Shown piece after piece: positions 18,680 to 26,994 of a DNA stretch of 64,000 nucleotides. The position numbers were made by a program, and so were the translations under genes. How positions within the stretch are numbered: the first letter of the stretch is position 1; every line of letters begins with the position of its first letter. This stretch comes from CAVQRC01 sp963715045 (GTDB taxonomy: Bacteria; Planctomycetota; Planctomycetia; Pirellulales; Lacipirellulaceae), in contig CAVQRC010000001.1 in NCBI GenBank assembly GCA_963715045.1, positions 186,001 to 250,000 on the forward strand, written 5' to 3'. The notes beneath the pieces are model-generated. The model was not told the origin of the DNA. It did not search any database and was given only the letters and a program-made list of their open reading frames with translations.

Positions 18680-19693
18680 ATGACGAATCGCAAGGGTGAA
18701 CCTGCCGCATCCTGGTTGCGATCGTGGTTTCGCTGGATGGTGCTGGCCGCGATGGCAGCGACCTGGAATCCGGACTGCCCCAGGGCCGAGGAGGTCTTTT
18801 CGATGGGCTACTTCAATCTCAAGACGACCACGCTCGGGGGGAAGCAGTTGTGGGCGGACGTCCAGGTTCTTCCTCCCTGGCGGATCCAGCAGCAAGTGCT
18901 GAGCGGACATTACCGGCTGCTGGACGAAAAGAACGTTCGTCACGCCTGGGGAACCTTCGAAGCATGCCAGCACAAGCTGGCGGCAATCTGTCGAGAGCAG
19001 CGACTCGAACCTCCGCGGGGTGAGGTCGTACTCATCCTTCACGGCCTGTTCCGCACCCGAGGTGCGATGCGACCGCTGGCGGAGTACCTCGAACAACAGG
19101 GAGGACTGACGGTCGTCAACGTTGGCTACCCGACCACGCGGGGCACGATCGCCGAACACGCCGCCCGACTCGACCGCGTGATTGGGCATCTCGAGCACGT
19201 CGACACGCTGCACTTTGTCGCCCACAGCCTGGGAAACCTCGTGGTGCGGCAGTGGCTGCATGACTATCAACAACGCGAACGGCCCGTTAAGGTCGGACGG
19301 ATGGTCATGCTCGCGCCTCCCAACCACCGCCCGGTGCTCGCCCGAAAACTGGCACCCTTCGACATTACCCATCAGATTGGCGGCCATGCCCTGCAGCAAC
19401 TCGCCCACGATTGGGAATCCATCGCCCCCGGCCTCGCGACTCCAGACTTTGATTTCGGCATCCTCGCTGGGGGCCGAGGCAATCTGGCCGGCTACAACCC
19501 GCTCGTGCCCGGCGACGATGATCTCGTCGTCAGCGTCGCGTCGACAAAACTCGCGGGGGCCCGCGACTTCCGCCGCGTCGCGTCAGTCCACACGTTCCTC
19601 ATGAACCAGAAACAGGTGCAAGAGTACACGCTGCGATTCCTCCAACACGGCCACTTCGAAGACAACGCCAGCCGAACACCCATTCTCCCCTGA
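18680..19693 (+). CDS. Exported alpha/beta hydrolase (lipase/PGAP1-like)
   Basis: This 337-residue protein has an N-terminal signal-like segment ('WFRWMVLAAMAATW', cut near 'CPRAEEVF'). The hydrolase core follows: 'LILHGLFRTRGAMRPLAEYL' forms the oxyanion region and 'FVAHSLGNLVVRQW' contains the nucleophile Ser in a variant G-x-S-x-G (A-H-S-L-G). A late Asp ('PGDDDLVVSVAS') and His ('VASVHTFLMNQ') complete a plausible triad. The substrate is unknown; lipid or ester is likely from the family. ruvX lies 61 bases downstream. Confidence 0.8.
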   Translation: MTNRKGEPAASWLRSWFRWMVLAAMAATWNPDCPRAEEVFSMGYFNLKTTTLGGKQLWADVQVLPPWRIQQQVLSGHYRLLDEKNVRHAWGTFEACQHKLAAICREQRLEPPRGEVVLILHGLFRTRGAMRPLAEYLEQQGGLTVVNVGYPTTRGTIAEHAARLDRVIGHLEHVDTLHFVAHSLGNLVVRQWLHDYQQRERPVKVGRMVMLAPPNHRPVLARKLAPFDITHQIGGHALQQLAHDWESIAPGLATPDFDFGILAGGRGNLAGYNPLVPGDDDLVVSVASTKLAGARDFRRVASVHTFLMNQKQVQEYTLRFLQHGHFEDNASRTPILP

Positions 19694-19706
19694 AACGACG
19701 AAGCCC

Positions 19707-19753
19707 CCTCCAGCCTCCAGCCTCCAGCCTCCAGCCTCCAGCCTCCAGCCTCC
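19707..19753. repeat. Heptamer array (CCTCCAG) abutting the ruvX start
   Basis: Six exact units of CCTCCAG plus a partial one end one base before the ruvX ATG. The array occupies the position where a ribosome binding site would be, and its mRNA-sense strand is C-rich. Confidence 0.95.
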
Positions 19754-19754
19754 C

Positions 19755-20204
19755 ATGCCCTCCCAACGCCTCGCCGGCATCGACTTCGGAACGGTCCGCA
19801 TCGGGATCGCGCTGGGCGAGACTTCCGTCACCATTGTCTCGCCACACGCGACCCTGCATCGCAAGAACGAGACCGAGGACGCAGCCTACTTTTGCAAACT
19901 TGCCCGCGACGAACAGATCGACCGGTTCGTGGTCGGATTGCCGGTTCACACGGACGGGGGCGAGAGTCAGAAGTCGCTCGAAGCACGGCGTTTCGGCGCG
20001 TGGCTCGAGGCGGTTACGAGCACGCCCGTCGAGTACTTCGACGAGCGTTACACGAGCATCGAGGCAGAGCAAATACTTGACAGTGCGGGATTGACTTCCA
20101 AGGCTCGGAAGGCCCGTCGCGACCAGTTGGCGGCCCAAATCATGCTCACCGCGTATCTCGAAGCGGGTGGGCAGGGCCAAACTTCCCCTGAGTCTCTCGA
20201 CTGA
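19755..20204 (+). CDS. ruvX: RuvX/YqgF family nuclease
   Basis: This 149-residue RNase H-fold protein is a putative Holliday junction resolvase or pre-16S rRNA processing nuclease. Family blocks are 'LAGIDFGTVRIGIALG' (catalytic Asp), 'IDRFVVGLPVHTDGGES' and 'YFDERYTSIEAEQIL', and the length is typical. It has no Shine-Dalgarno sequence because the heptamer array reaches to the start codon. It lies between the hydrolase and an SDR gene, all on +. Confidence 0.93.
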   Translation: MPSQRLAGIDFGTVRIGIALGETSVTIVSPHATLHRKNETEDAAYFCKLARDEQIDRFVVGLPVHTDGGESQKSLEARRFGAWLEAVTSTPVEYFDERYTSIEAEQILDSAGLTSKARKARRDQLAAQIMLTAYLEAGGQGQTSPESLD

Positions 20205-20227
20205 ACCACCTCTCCCACGGTGAACTA

Positions 20228-21124
20228 ATGCCAAAACTGATTGTGGGCTGTGGTTATCTGGGTCGCAGGGTCGCGGAGCTTTGGAAAGCGACCAACGACA
20301 CCGTCTACGTGATCACCCGCAGTTCATACCGGGCGGCTGAACTTCGCGATGAGGGACTCGAACCAATCGTGGCTGATGTGACGCAGCCTGCTACGCTGCG
20401 GCAACTCCCCGAAGCCGACGTGTTGCTCTTCGCGGTGGGTTATGACCGTACTGCGGAACCGTCGATCCACGAAGTGTACGCCGGTGGCGTGGCGAACCTG
20501 GTCGCAGGGCTCCCCTGGCTGCCGGAGAGATTCATCTATATCAGCAGCACGGGCGTGTACGGGAATGGTCGCGGTGAGTGGGTCGACGAACGGACGCCGG
20601 CCAACCCCAGTCGTGATGGCGGGAAGGCGTCGCTGGCTGCCGAAGACATCCTCCGCCACAGTCCGTTCGCCGATCGGCTGGTCGCGTTGCGGTTGGGCGG
20701 GATTTATGGTCCGGGTCGGATTCCGTATCTCGACAAGCTCCAAAGTGGCGAGCCGATTCCAGCCCTCGCCGCCGGTTGGCTGAATCTGATCCATGTCTCT
20801 GACGCGGCAAAGATCGTTGTGCAGATCGCGAAGCGACTCGAATTGCCGTGCCCCCTGACATTCAACGTCACCGACGGCAACCCTGTTCGGCGAGGAGACT
20901 ACTATCAGACGGTCGCCAACCTGCTTGGTGCACCGCCGCCGACCTTCGTCCCGCCCGAACCGGGCTCACCCAGGGCGGCCCGCGCCACAGCCAATCGCCG
21001 GATCTCGAATCAGCGGCTCCGCAACAGCCTTGCCTGTGCCCTCGAGTTCCCATCGGCTGCAGAAGGTCTCGCGGCAATTCTGGGGAAAGCGGGCACGCGT
21101 TCGCGTTCCGCTCCAGGAAGCTGA
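20228..21124 (+). CDS. NAD(P)-dependent epimerase/dehydratase family protein
   Basis: This 298-residue protein is of the extended SDR type, close to YeeZ-like proteins. The Rossmann glycine motif is at the very N-terminus ('LIVGCGYLGRRVAELW', G-x-G-x2-G). The catalytic Tyr lies in 'YISSTGVYGNGRG', and 'LRLGGIYGPGRIP' and 'LNLIHVSDAAKIVVQI' are typical of the family. The canonical Y-x3-K is not obvious. The substrate is unknown. It starts 23 bases after ruvX and may be cotranscribed. Confidence 0.82.
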   Translation: MPKLIVGCGYLGRRVAELWKATNDTVYVITRSSYRAAELRDEGLEPIVADVTQPATLRQLPEADVLLFAVGYDRTAEPSIHEVYAGGVANLVAGLPWLPERFIYISSTGVYGNGRGEWVDERTPANPSRDGGKASLAAEDILRHSPFADRLVALRLGGIYGPGRIPYLDKLQSGEPIPALAAGWLNLIHVSDAAKIVVQIAKRLELPCPLTFNVTDGNPVRRGDYYQTVANLLGAPPPTFVPPEPGSPRAARATANRRISNQRLRNSLACALEFPSAAEGLAAILGKAGTRSRSAPGS

Positions 21125-21447
21125 CGAGGATTCGAGTTCTTCGACGGTTCGAATCGAGGGTGGCCGCATCTCAGAAGCCGCTCGGTCCCCGCAGAGTTCC
21201 GCCGCGGCAACCGTCAGTCCTGGAGTCGTCCAACCGCGAATCGGTGGCGGGCAGGTACGCTTTCCCCCTTCGTTTCGCGTACCTTGCCGATGCCCCTCAC
21301 CACTCCTAGAATCGGCCAACCTGCGTAACCTGTCCCGAAACCCTAGTGAACGTCTCCCACGCCCGTGGTATTCGGTAGCGGAGGCTCATTGTTGGATCGG
21401 TTCTAAGCGTCCTGGTGGTTACAGTCAGCCTCATCCACTCTCTTCGC
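21125..21447. other. Intergenic, no supported gene
   Basis: About 320 bases between the SDR and MBL-fold genes. Open frames here are continuations of shadow frames with no recognisable product. No repeat array, terminator or RNA gene was recognised. Confidence 0.5.
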
Positions 21448-22230
21448 ATGATTGAACGCAGCCCACTTTTCCCGCATGTCATCGAGCTGAATCACCAAGC
21501 TCGACGGCGGTTCACGTGCAGCGTCTATCTGATCTACGACGAACAGCAGTGGGCGTTGATCGATATCGGGTATCAGGATGCCGTCGACGAATGCATCGAA
21601 TTGATTCGCCAGCTTGATTTCCCACTATCCAGGTGTGCCACGCTCATTGCTTCGCACGCAGACGTCGACCACATTCAGGGCCTCGCGAAGGCCAAGCATC
21701 TGCTCAAGACGTCGGTCGCGTGCCATCCCCTGGCGGCACGACTGTTGGAGGACGGCGAGAAACTGGCCACGTTCGCTGAAATCGAAGCCCAGGGCATCCA
21801 TCTCGACATGCCTCCGGTGGAGGTCGATCGACTGGTCGAAGAGGGGGATGCGATTCGAATCGGAAATCTATCGCTCGAGGTCTGGCACACGCCCGGACAC
21901 ACCGACGGTCAGCTCTCGTTTCGACTGGGCAACTTGCTGTTCAGCGGCGACAACATTTTTCGCGATGGCTGTGTGGGAGCGATCGACGCCCATCACGGCA
22001 GCAATATCCCCGACTTCATTCAGTCGCTGCGGCGGATCCGAGCCAGCGACGTCGAGTGGCTGCTGCCCAGTCACGGTCCCGTTTTCCGCAAGGACGACGC
22101 GCTGCTCGACCGGACGATTTCGCGGCTCGAAGGCTACCTGCACATGGCCGATTTCGGGACATGCGCGGTGGACTGGCCCTTGATCGACCAATGGGAGCGG
22201 GAACTCGTCGAGGGCAAGAATCCTCTCTGA
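21448..22230 (+). CDS. MBL-fold metallo-hydrolase
   Basis: This 260-residue protein has a metallo-beta-lactamase fold. Metal-binding motifs are 'IASHADVDHIQGL' (H-x-D-x-DH type), 'WHTPGHTDGQLSF' (third His), 'LLFSGDNIFRDG' (bridging Asp) and the last His in 'LLPSHGPVF'. The start at 21448 gives 'MIERSPLFPHVIELN'; an upstream in-frame start at 21415 is less likely. The substrate is unknown, and the family includes glyoxalase II-like and other thioester or ester hydrolases. Confidence 0.87.
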   Translation: MIERSPLFPHVIELNHQARRRFTCSVYLIYDEQQWALIDIGYQDAVDECIELIRQLDFPLSRCATLIASHADVDHIQGLAKAKHLLKTSVACHPLAARLLEDGEKLATFAEIEAQGIHLDMPPVEVDRLVEEGDAIRIGNLSLEVWHTPGHTDGQLSFRLGNLLFSGDNIFRDGCVGAIDAHHGSNIPDFIQSLRRIRASDVEWLLPSHGPVFRKDDALLDRTISRLEGYLHMADFGTCAVDWPLIDQWERELVEGKNPL

Positions 22231-22415
22231 TCGTCCGGATCTTCTACCCAATCGGCAAGCTTTCCCACGCGGGTGGCCAGCGGGGTGGGATTGCACGACC
22301 TTTGCCGGATATTCGTTCAATTCGGACTTTGCGGGAGGTCGATGGGGTAATTGGTCACGGGCCAGTGTCGGCCTGGCGGCAATGAAATTGCAGGTCACCC
22401 GGGGGGGGAAGCGTC

Positions 22416-22787
22416 ATGATCCGTCGGATCGTATACGCGTTGTTTGTCGCCGCAGGCATCGCGGTCATTGGGGATATCCAGGAGGCTCAGGCCCAGCAGG
22501 CTTACGGAAAAGCCTGGGGAGGTACCTACACGGGGCAGGATTGGAATCGCTTCTATCACTATCCATACGTTTACTACCCCCAGAACTTCTGGGGCAGCGA
22601 ATACTATCGCAGCGCCGACAGCATGTACTATCGATACCCACCCGAAATGCGGATTCCGGTCTACAACAAACGCTGGCACAACTACTACCCGGCTCAACGT
22701 ACCCGGCTGTATGACCAGTTGCTGCAGCGGCCGATTAAGGGAAACCGCTATCACCATGGACACCACTTCATTCTCGACGTCTTTTAG
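22416..22787 (+). CDS. Small exported Tyr/His-rich protein
   Basis: This 123-residue protein has a signal peptide (about 1-26, ending 'AQAQQAYG'). The mature part is rich in Tyr, Arg, Trp and His, with 'WNRFYHYPYVYYPQNFW', 'SMYYRYPPEMRIPVYN' and a terminal 'YHHGHHFILDVF'. From memory, similar small proteins are frequent in planctomycetes and are sometimes labelled calmodulin-binding; I cannot check that, and no function is implied by the sequence. The ATG has a GGGGGG tract upstream. It is followed by a 700-base non-coding stretch. Confidence 0.7.
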   Translation: MIRRIVYALFVAAGIAVIGDIQEAQAQQAYGKAWGGTYTGQDWNRFYHYPYVYYPQNFWGSEYYRSADSMYYRYPPEMRIPVYNKRWHNYYPAQRTRLYDQLLQRPIKGNRYHHGHHFILDVF

Positions 22788-22796
22788 GCTGGTTGA

Positions 22797-22818
22797 GCTG
22801 GTTCGAAACGGAACCAGC
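22797..22818 (+). terminator. Hairpin after the Tyr/His-rich gene
   Basis: GCTGGTTC (22797-22804) pairs perfectly with GAACCAGC (22811-22818) across a 6-base loop, 10 bases after the stop codon. No T-run follows, so termination is only suggested by position. Confidence 0.4.
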
Positions 22819-23025
22819 AGACAACTCGAGTAAGGCACCAATTTTTTCCTCGGCGTGTTGAGTTGCGCGGGCGTGCGTGGACGATGGACCCGAATTGCTT
22901 CGCGAATGTGCGAGGCAGATCCGTTCGCCCTGCCGCGATTCATCGTTACCTGCGTGGGGGCGGCTGGACGGAGCGTTCCGGGGGGGAGCAACATCCAGCC
23001 CAGAACAGGCACGGTGAGGATTTGA

Positions 23026-23078
23026 AGGTGCCGCGATGGAGGAGTCTGCATCCTCCCTCTCGCGGCACCTGTTTTCTT
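23026..23078 (+). terminator. Strong two-part stem-loop followed by TTTTCTTT
   Basis: AGGTGCCGCG (23026-23035) pairs with CGCGGCACCT (23061-23070). Inside it GGAGGA (23038-23043) pairs with TCCTCC (23051-23056). TTTTCTTT follows at 23072. This has the form of an intrinsic terminator on +. Confidence 0.8.
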
Positions 23079-23257
23079 TACGCGAGCGAAGGATCGCTGG
23101 CGTACTGGCGGGGCGGTTCTGGACCCTCGCCACTTCGATCTCTGACGATCGGCAGCCCGACAACGAAATCGGGAACGGCCCTCGCGCGGGGGGGTTGCTG
23201 TAATGGCCGAACTGCCAACAATATTGGCGTCTCGTTCGGCTTCGGCCGGCGGGCAAG

Positions 23258-23298
23258 CCCCTTGCAGGTAGCTGCCCCGCCTGCAGGGGGTTTTTTTT
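23258..23298 (+). terminator. Intrinsic terminator with T8 run
   Basis: CCCCTTGCAGG (23258-23268) pairs with CCTGCAGGGG (23279-23289) with one bulged base, followed by TTTTTTTT (23291-23298). It lies 185 bases upstream of nuoA, reading toward it, so it ends an upstream transcript or acts as an attenuator. Confidence 0.85.
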
Positions 23299-23482
23299 GG
23301 GGGGGGTGACGTTGGCCATTCATTAGTCATTGAGAGCCGGGCCGCCCCAGCGACACCAACAAGCCCGTTCCTGCACCTGGTCCGAACGGGGACTGCGGCA
23401 GGCCCTTCTCCTTCCTACCCCCTCGTGATATATTTCACAAGCTCGCGGTTAGTCCTGTTAAGTATTTTCCTGTCAAGATGTT

Positions 23483-23881
23483 ATGCAGCCGGAAGTAATC
23501 CCCATTCTCCTGTTTCTGCTCGCCAGTTTCGCACTGTCGGTGGGCTTGCTCGGGATTGGTCGCTTGTTCGGGCCGCACCGCAACAGTGCGGTCAAGGAAA
23601 TGCCCTACGAGAGCGGAATGGATCCGATTCATGCCTCGCGGCGACGATTCGACATTCGCTTTCACCTCGTCGCGATCGCGTTCCTCGTATTCGACGTGGA
23701 GATCCTGTTCCTCTATCCCTGGGCGGTGGCCCTCAAGAACCCGGCGGGAGTCGAGGCGGCGGTTCAGGCCGACCTGGTCTCGGGCCGCGGGATCGTCGCC
23801 CTCGGAATGGGCTTTTTTTTACTGTTGGTAGTGTTGGGCCTGGTCTACGACTGGCGGAAGGGCCTGTTTCGCTGGAGGTAA
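23483..23881 (+). CDS. nuoA: NADH-quinone oxidoreductase subunit A
   Basis: This 132-residue membrane subunit starts the 14-gene nuo operon, encoding proton-pumping complex I. It has three membrane helices, with the conserved loop 'KEMPYESGMDPIHASRRRFDIRFHL' (containing the E-S-G-x-D-P pattern) and 'AIAFLVFDVEILFLYPWAV'. The Cys often found in the ESG-C motif is replaced here by 'SGMDP'. nuoB follows after 6 bases. Confidence 0.95.
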   Translation: MQPEVIPILLFLLASFALSVGLLGIGRLFGPHRNSAVKEMPYESGMDPIHASRRRFDIRFHLVAIAFLVFDVEILFLYPWAVALKNPAGVEAAVQADLVSGRGIVALGMGFFLLLVVLGLVYDWRKGLFRWR

Positions 23882-23887
23882 ACCGAA

Positions 23888-24469
23888 ATGGCTGAAGCTC
23901 CCATGCTCCCCGAAAACGTGCTGGTCGGTCGCCTCGACGCGGTGGCCAACTGGTGCCGCCAGAACAGTCTCTGGCCGATGCCGTTCGCGACGGCCTGCTG
24001 TGGCATCGAACTGATGGCGACGGGTGCCAGCCGTCACGATATTGCCCGATTTGGGGCCGAAGCCTTTCGTTTCAGTCCTCGGCAGTGTGATTTGATGATT
24101 GTGGCCGGGCGGGTCGTGATGAAGATGCTCCCGGTCCTGCAACGCATCTGGCAGCAGATGCATGAGCCCAAGTGGTGCATTTCGATGGGCGCCTGTGCGT
24201 CGACCGGTGGCGTGTTCGACACGTATGCCGTCGTCCAGGGCATCGATCGCTTCATTCCGGTCGACATGTACATCCCCGGATGTCCGCCCCGGCCGGAGCA
24301 ATTGATCCAGGGAATCATCGACCTGCAAGACAAGATCGCACGCGAAGGGACCGCTGCGGGGAAGGAATTTGCAGGCCTCGAACGTCAGCAGTCCAAGCGG
24401 GCGCTGATCGAGCTCCCGGTCATCGAAACGCCGACCCAGTTTCGTTCTCGCATCGCTCCCCAGTCGTGA
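23888..24469 (+). CDS. nuoB: NADH-quinone oxidoreductase subunit B
   Basis: This 193-residue subunit carries the N2 iron-sulphur cluster that passes electrons to quinone. The ligands are visible: the vicinal Cys pair in 'FATACCGIELMATG', the Cys in 'MGACASTGGVFDTYA', and the Cys in 'YIPGCPPRPEQLIQGI'. The C-terminal tail after 'LIQGI' is longer than in the shortest homologues. It lies between nuoA and nuoC on +. Confidence 0.97.
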   Translation: MAEAPMLPENVLVGRLDAVANWCRQNSLWPMPFATACCGIELMATGASRHDIARFGAEAFRFSPRQCDLMIVAGRVVMKMLPVLQRIWQQMHEPKWCISMGACASTGGVFDTYAVVQGIDRFIPVDMYIPGCPPRPEQLIQGIIDLQDKIAREGTAAGKEFAGLERQQSKRALIELPVIETPTQFRSRIAPQS

Positions 24470-24547
24470 GTCTGTCGTTCTCCGTTTTCCCTCCCGCCAG
24501 CTCGAGGCCGCTACCAGGTCGCGAACTCCGCTCCGCAGATAGCTTTC

Positions 24548-25045
24548 ATGGCAGAATCTTCCGCAATCGCGGCGCTTCAATCCCGGTTTTCCGAAGTATC
24601 GACGTCGGAGTTTCGGGGTGACACCCGTGTGGTGGTGGCCCGCGACGATCTCACGGCCGCTCTGGCGATCCTCCGTGATGAATACGGATATGACCAGCTG
24701 GTCGACCTCACATGCGTTGATTACCTGGCCTACCGCGGCGCGACTGACCGGTTCGGGCTCGTCTACCAACTCGCCAACACGTCGACCGGTGAGCGACTGA
24801 CGCTCCGGGCGTTTCTCAACGAACCCGACCTCCTGGTGCCTTCGGTCGTACCCCTGTGGCCGGCCGCCGACTGGCTCGAACGAGAGGTCTGGGACTTGTT
24901 CGGGATCACTTTCGACGGGCATCCCGATCATCGCCGGATCGTCCTGCCAGATGAATTCGCGGCCCATCCGTTACGAAAAGACTATCCCGTCCAGGGACGC
25001 GGCGAGCGACACAACTTCGATCGACTCGCACGAGGAGATGCCTAG
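24548..25045 (+). CDS. nuoC: NADH-quinone oxidoreductase subunit C
   Basis: This 165-residue peripheral-arm subunit is separate from NuoD, unlike the fused NuoCD of enterobacteria. It ends with the conserved block 'LEREVWDLFGITFDGHPDHRRI' followed by 'LPDEFAAHPLRKDYPV'. The gap after nuoB is 78 bases. nuoD most likely begins 3 bases after the nuoC stop. Confidence 0.95.
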   Translation: MAESSAIAALQSRFSEVSTSEFRGDTRVVVARDDLTAALAILRDEYGYDQLVDLTCVDYLAYRGATDRFGLVYQLANTSTGERLTLRAFLNEPDLLVPSVVPLWPAADWLEREVWDLFGITFDGHPDHRRIVLPDEFAAHPLRKDYPVQGRGERHNFDRLARGDA

Positions 25046-25048
25046 ACG

Positions 25049-26372
25049 ATGAGTTCTCCAACAGCCCCCACCGATCGGGCGAAGGACGCGGCGACCAGGC
25101 CCGTATCCCACGAGCAGCCCGTTTCCCATGAGCAGCCCGTTTCCCACTTTCGAGCAGAAAGTCCAGCACACGCGGGATCTGGCTCACGATGAACAGCGGG
25201 ATTATGTCTGGACGTTGAATTTCGGACCGCAGCACCCCGCGACGCACACCACGCTGCGAATCGTGCTGAAGCTCGAAGGCGAACGCGTCATCGAAGCCAT
25301 GCCCGACATTGGCTATCTCCATTCCGGCTTCGAGAAACTCGGGGAGCAGCTCGATTACAACCAGTACGTCACCGTCACCGACCGCATGAACTACATCTCG
25401 CCGATGGCCAACAACGTGGCCTGGCATCATGCGGTGGAAAAGCTGATGGGAATCGAGTTGACGCCCCGGTGCGTCTATCTGCGGACGCTGGTCTGCGAAC
25501 TGGCTCGCATCAGTGATCACCTCCTCAGCACCGGTGCGATCGGACTGGACGTCGGCGCCTTCACGTTTTTTCTCTACGCGTTCTATCAACGCGAAGTGAT
25601 CTACGACATTTTCGAAACTCTCTGCGGAGCGCGATTCACCAACAGTTACACGCGGACCGGTGGTGTGTTTCACGACGCGACCCCGCTGGTGATTCAGAAG
25701 GTCCGCCAGTTCGCGAAGACGTTCCCCAAGACGCTCGAAGACATGGAGCGGCTGCTGTACCGCAATCGAATCTTCATCGATCGCACCAAAGATGTCGGCG
25801 TACTGAGTAAAGCGGATGCGATCGCCTTCAGCGCGACCGGACCGGTGGCCAGGGCCAGCGGCGTCACCCGTGACCTCCGCAAGGATGAACCCTACCTCGC
25901 TTACGCTGATCTCGACTTTGACATCCCCTGCATGAATACGGGCGACTGTCTGGCCCGCTTTCTGGTGCGGATGGTCGAAATGCGGGAGAGTCTCAAAATC
26001 GTCGAACAAATCATTGAGAATCTGCCCTCCGGACCGGTCGATGTGGGCATCGACGAACGCGCTACGCTCCCCGACAAGAAGCAGGTCTGGCAGACCATTG
26101 AAGGGACGATTTCCCACTTCGAGATGGTGATGACCAATCGCGGTTTTACGGTTCCTAACGAAGAAGTCTACGCCGCGATCGAAGCTCCCAACGGCGAACT
26201 CGGCTTCTACCTGGTGGGCGATGGCAGCGATGTCGCCTACCGCGCCCGCTGCCGACCTCCGAGTTTCCTCCACTTCGCCCTGTTTCCGAAACTGATTGCC
26301 GGGCACACCCTCTCCGACGTCGTGGCCGTGCTCGGGAGTCTGAATATTATTGCCGCCGAACTGGATCGCTGA
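25049..26372 (+). CDS. nuoD: NADH-quinone oxidoreductase subunit D, one apparent +1 frame break near its N-terminus
   Basis: This subunit forms the quinone-binding site with NuoB. The core shows 'NFGPQHPATHTTLRIVLKLEGE', 'IGYLHSGFEKLGEQ' and 'TGDCLARFLVRMVEM'. The intact reading frame begins at 25128. However, an ATG at 25049 with GGAG 12-16 bases upstream opens a frame reading 'MSSPTAPTDRAKD..' with two copies of VSHEQP. Dropping one T from TTT at 25148-25150 joins it to 'FEQKVQHTRDLAH', giving 440 residues. If the base is real, the start is 25128 (414 residues). Confidence 0.93.
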
Positions 26373-26439
26373 TCAAGCGCATCGGATTGGATCGAACCGG
26401 TCGCTCTTCCCACTGATTTGAGAACCCATTGCGAACGCC

Positions 26440-26943
26440 ATGACGGCCCCGACCAACTCCACAGAGCAAGTCTTGACGGACGAAATGATCGCCCAGATCA
26501 AGGCGTACTTTCCCCGCTACCCCGATCGACAGGCGGTTACCCTGCCGGCGCTGCATGTCGTCAACGAGCACCTCCGACACGTCCCGCTGCAGGCCGTCGT
26601 CGAGATTGCGGAGTTGCTCGATCTGGCACCCGCTCAAGTTCAGGACACCCTCACTTTTTATGGGTTTTTCAAACAGCAGGCGCCGCACGGGGCCACACGA
26701 GCCTGGGTGTGTCGATCGATCAGCTGCGCGTTGCGGGGTGGAGAGGACGTGCTCGAACACCTCTGCCAGCGGGCACAAATCCAGCCTGGTCAGACCACCG
26801 CGGGTGGGGAGCTCACGATTGAAGCCGCCGAGTGTCTGGGGGCTTGTGATTTCGCCCCCTGCATGTTGGCTGGAAACACATTGCACAAGAATCTGACTCC
26901 TGAGGCGGCCGACGAGTTTCTCCGTGACTGCCGCGTCCGCTGA
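26440..26943 (+). CDS. nuoE: NADH-quinone oxidoreductase subunit E
   Basis: This 167-residue subunit holds the [2Fe-2S] N1a cluster. The four Cys ligands are in 'WVCRSISCALRGGEDV' (C-x4-C) and 'AAECLGACDFAPCM' (C-x3-C), as in thioredoxin-like ferredoxins. The N-terminal helical part ('AQIKAYFPRYPDRQAVTLPALHVVNE') is typical. The gap after nuoD is 67 bases. Confidence 0.95.
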   Translation: MTAPTNSTEQVLTDEMIAQIKAYFPRYPDRQAVTLPALHVVNEHLRHVPLQAVVEIAELLDLAPAQVQDTLTFYGFFKQQAPHGATRAWVCRSISCALRGGEDVLEHLCQRAQIQPGQTTAGGELTIEAAECLGACDFAPCMLAGNTLHKNLTPEAADEFLRDCRVR

Positions 26944-26994
26944 CTGCTGATGTCTAACCGCTGACCTGTTCCCCCACCGTTTAGCTACCCGCTC

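Larger units (their letters stand above)
22819..23482. other. Long leader region before nuoA with two terminators
   Basis: About 660 bases without a supported protein gene. It holds two strong stem-loops (listed separately) and a segment at about 23310-23390 that resembles 59770-59845. The region may carry a small RNA between the two hairpins; no known RNA family was recognised. Confidence 0.5.

Noticed and set aside
18188..19408. Long minus-strand open frame across manC, the array and the hydrolase
   Set aside because: It overlaps two clear + strand genes and reads through the octamer array; it has no domain.
21125..21180. tRNA-like TTCGAATC motif
   Set aside because: No acceptor stem, anticodon arm or CCA region can be formed around it.
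25128..25130. Simple acceptance of 25128 as the nuoD start
   Set aside because: An ATG with RBS 3 bases after nuoC fits the operon better, given the many one-base breaks in the window; kept as the alternative.
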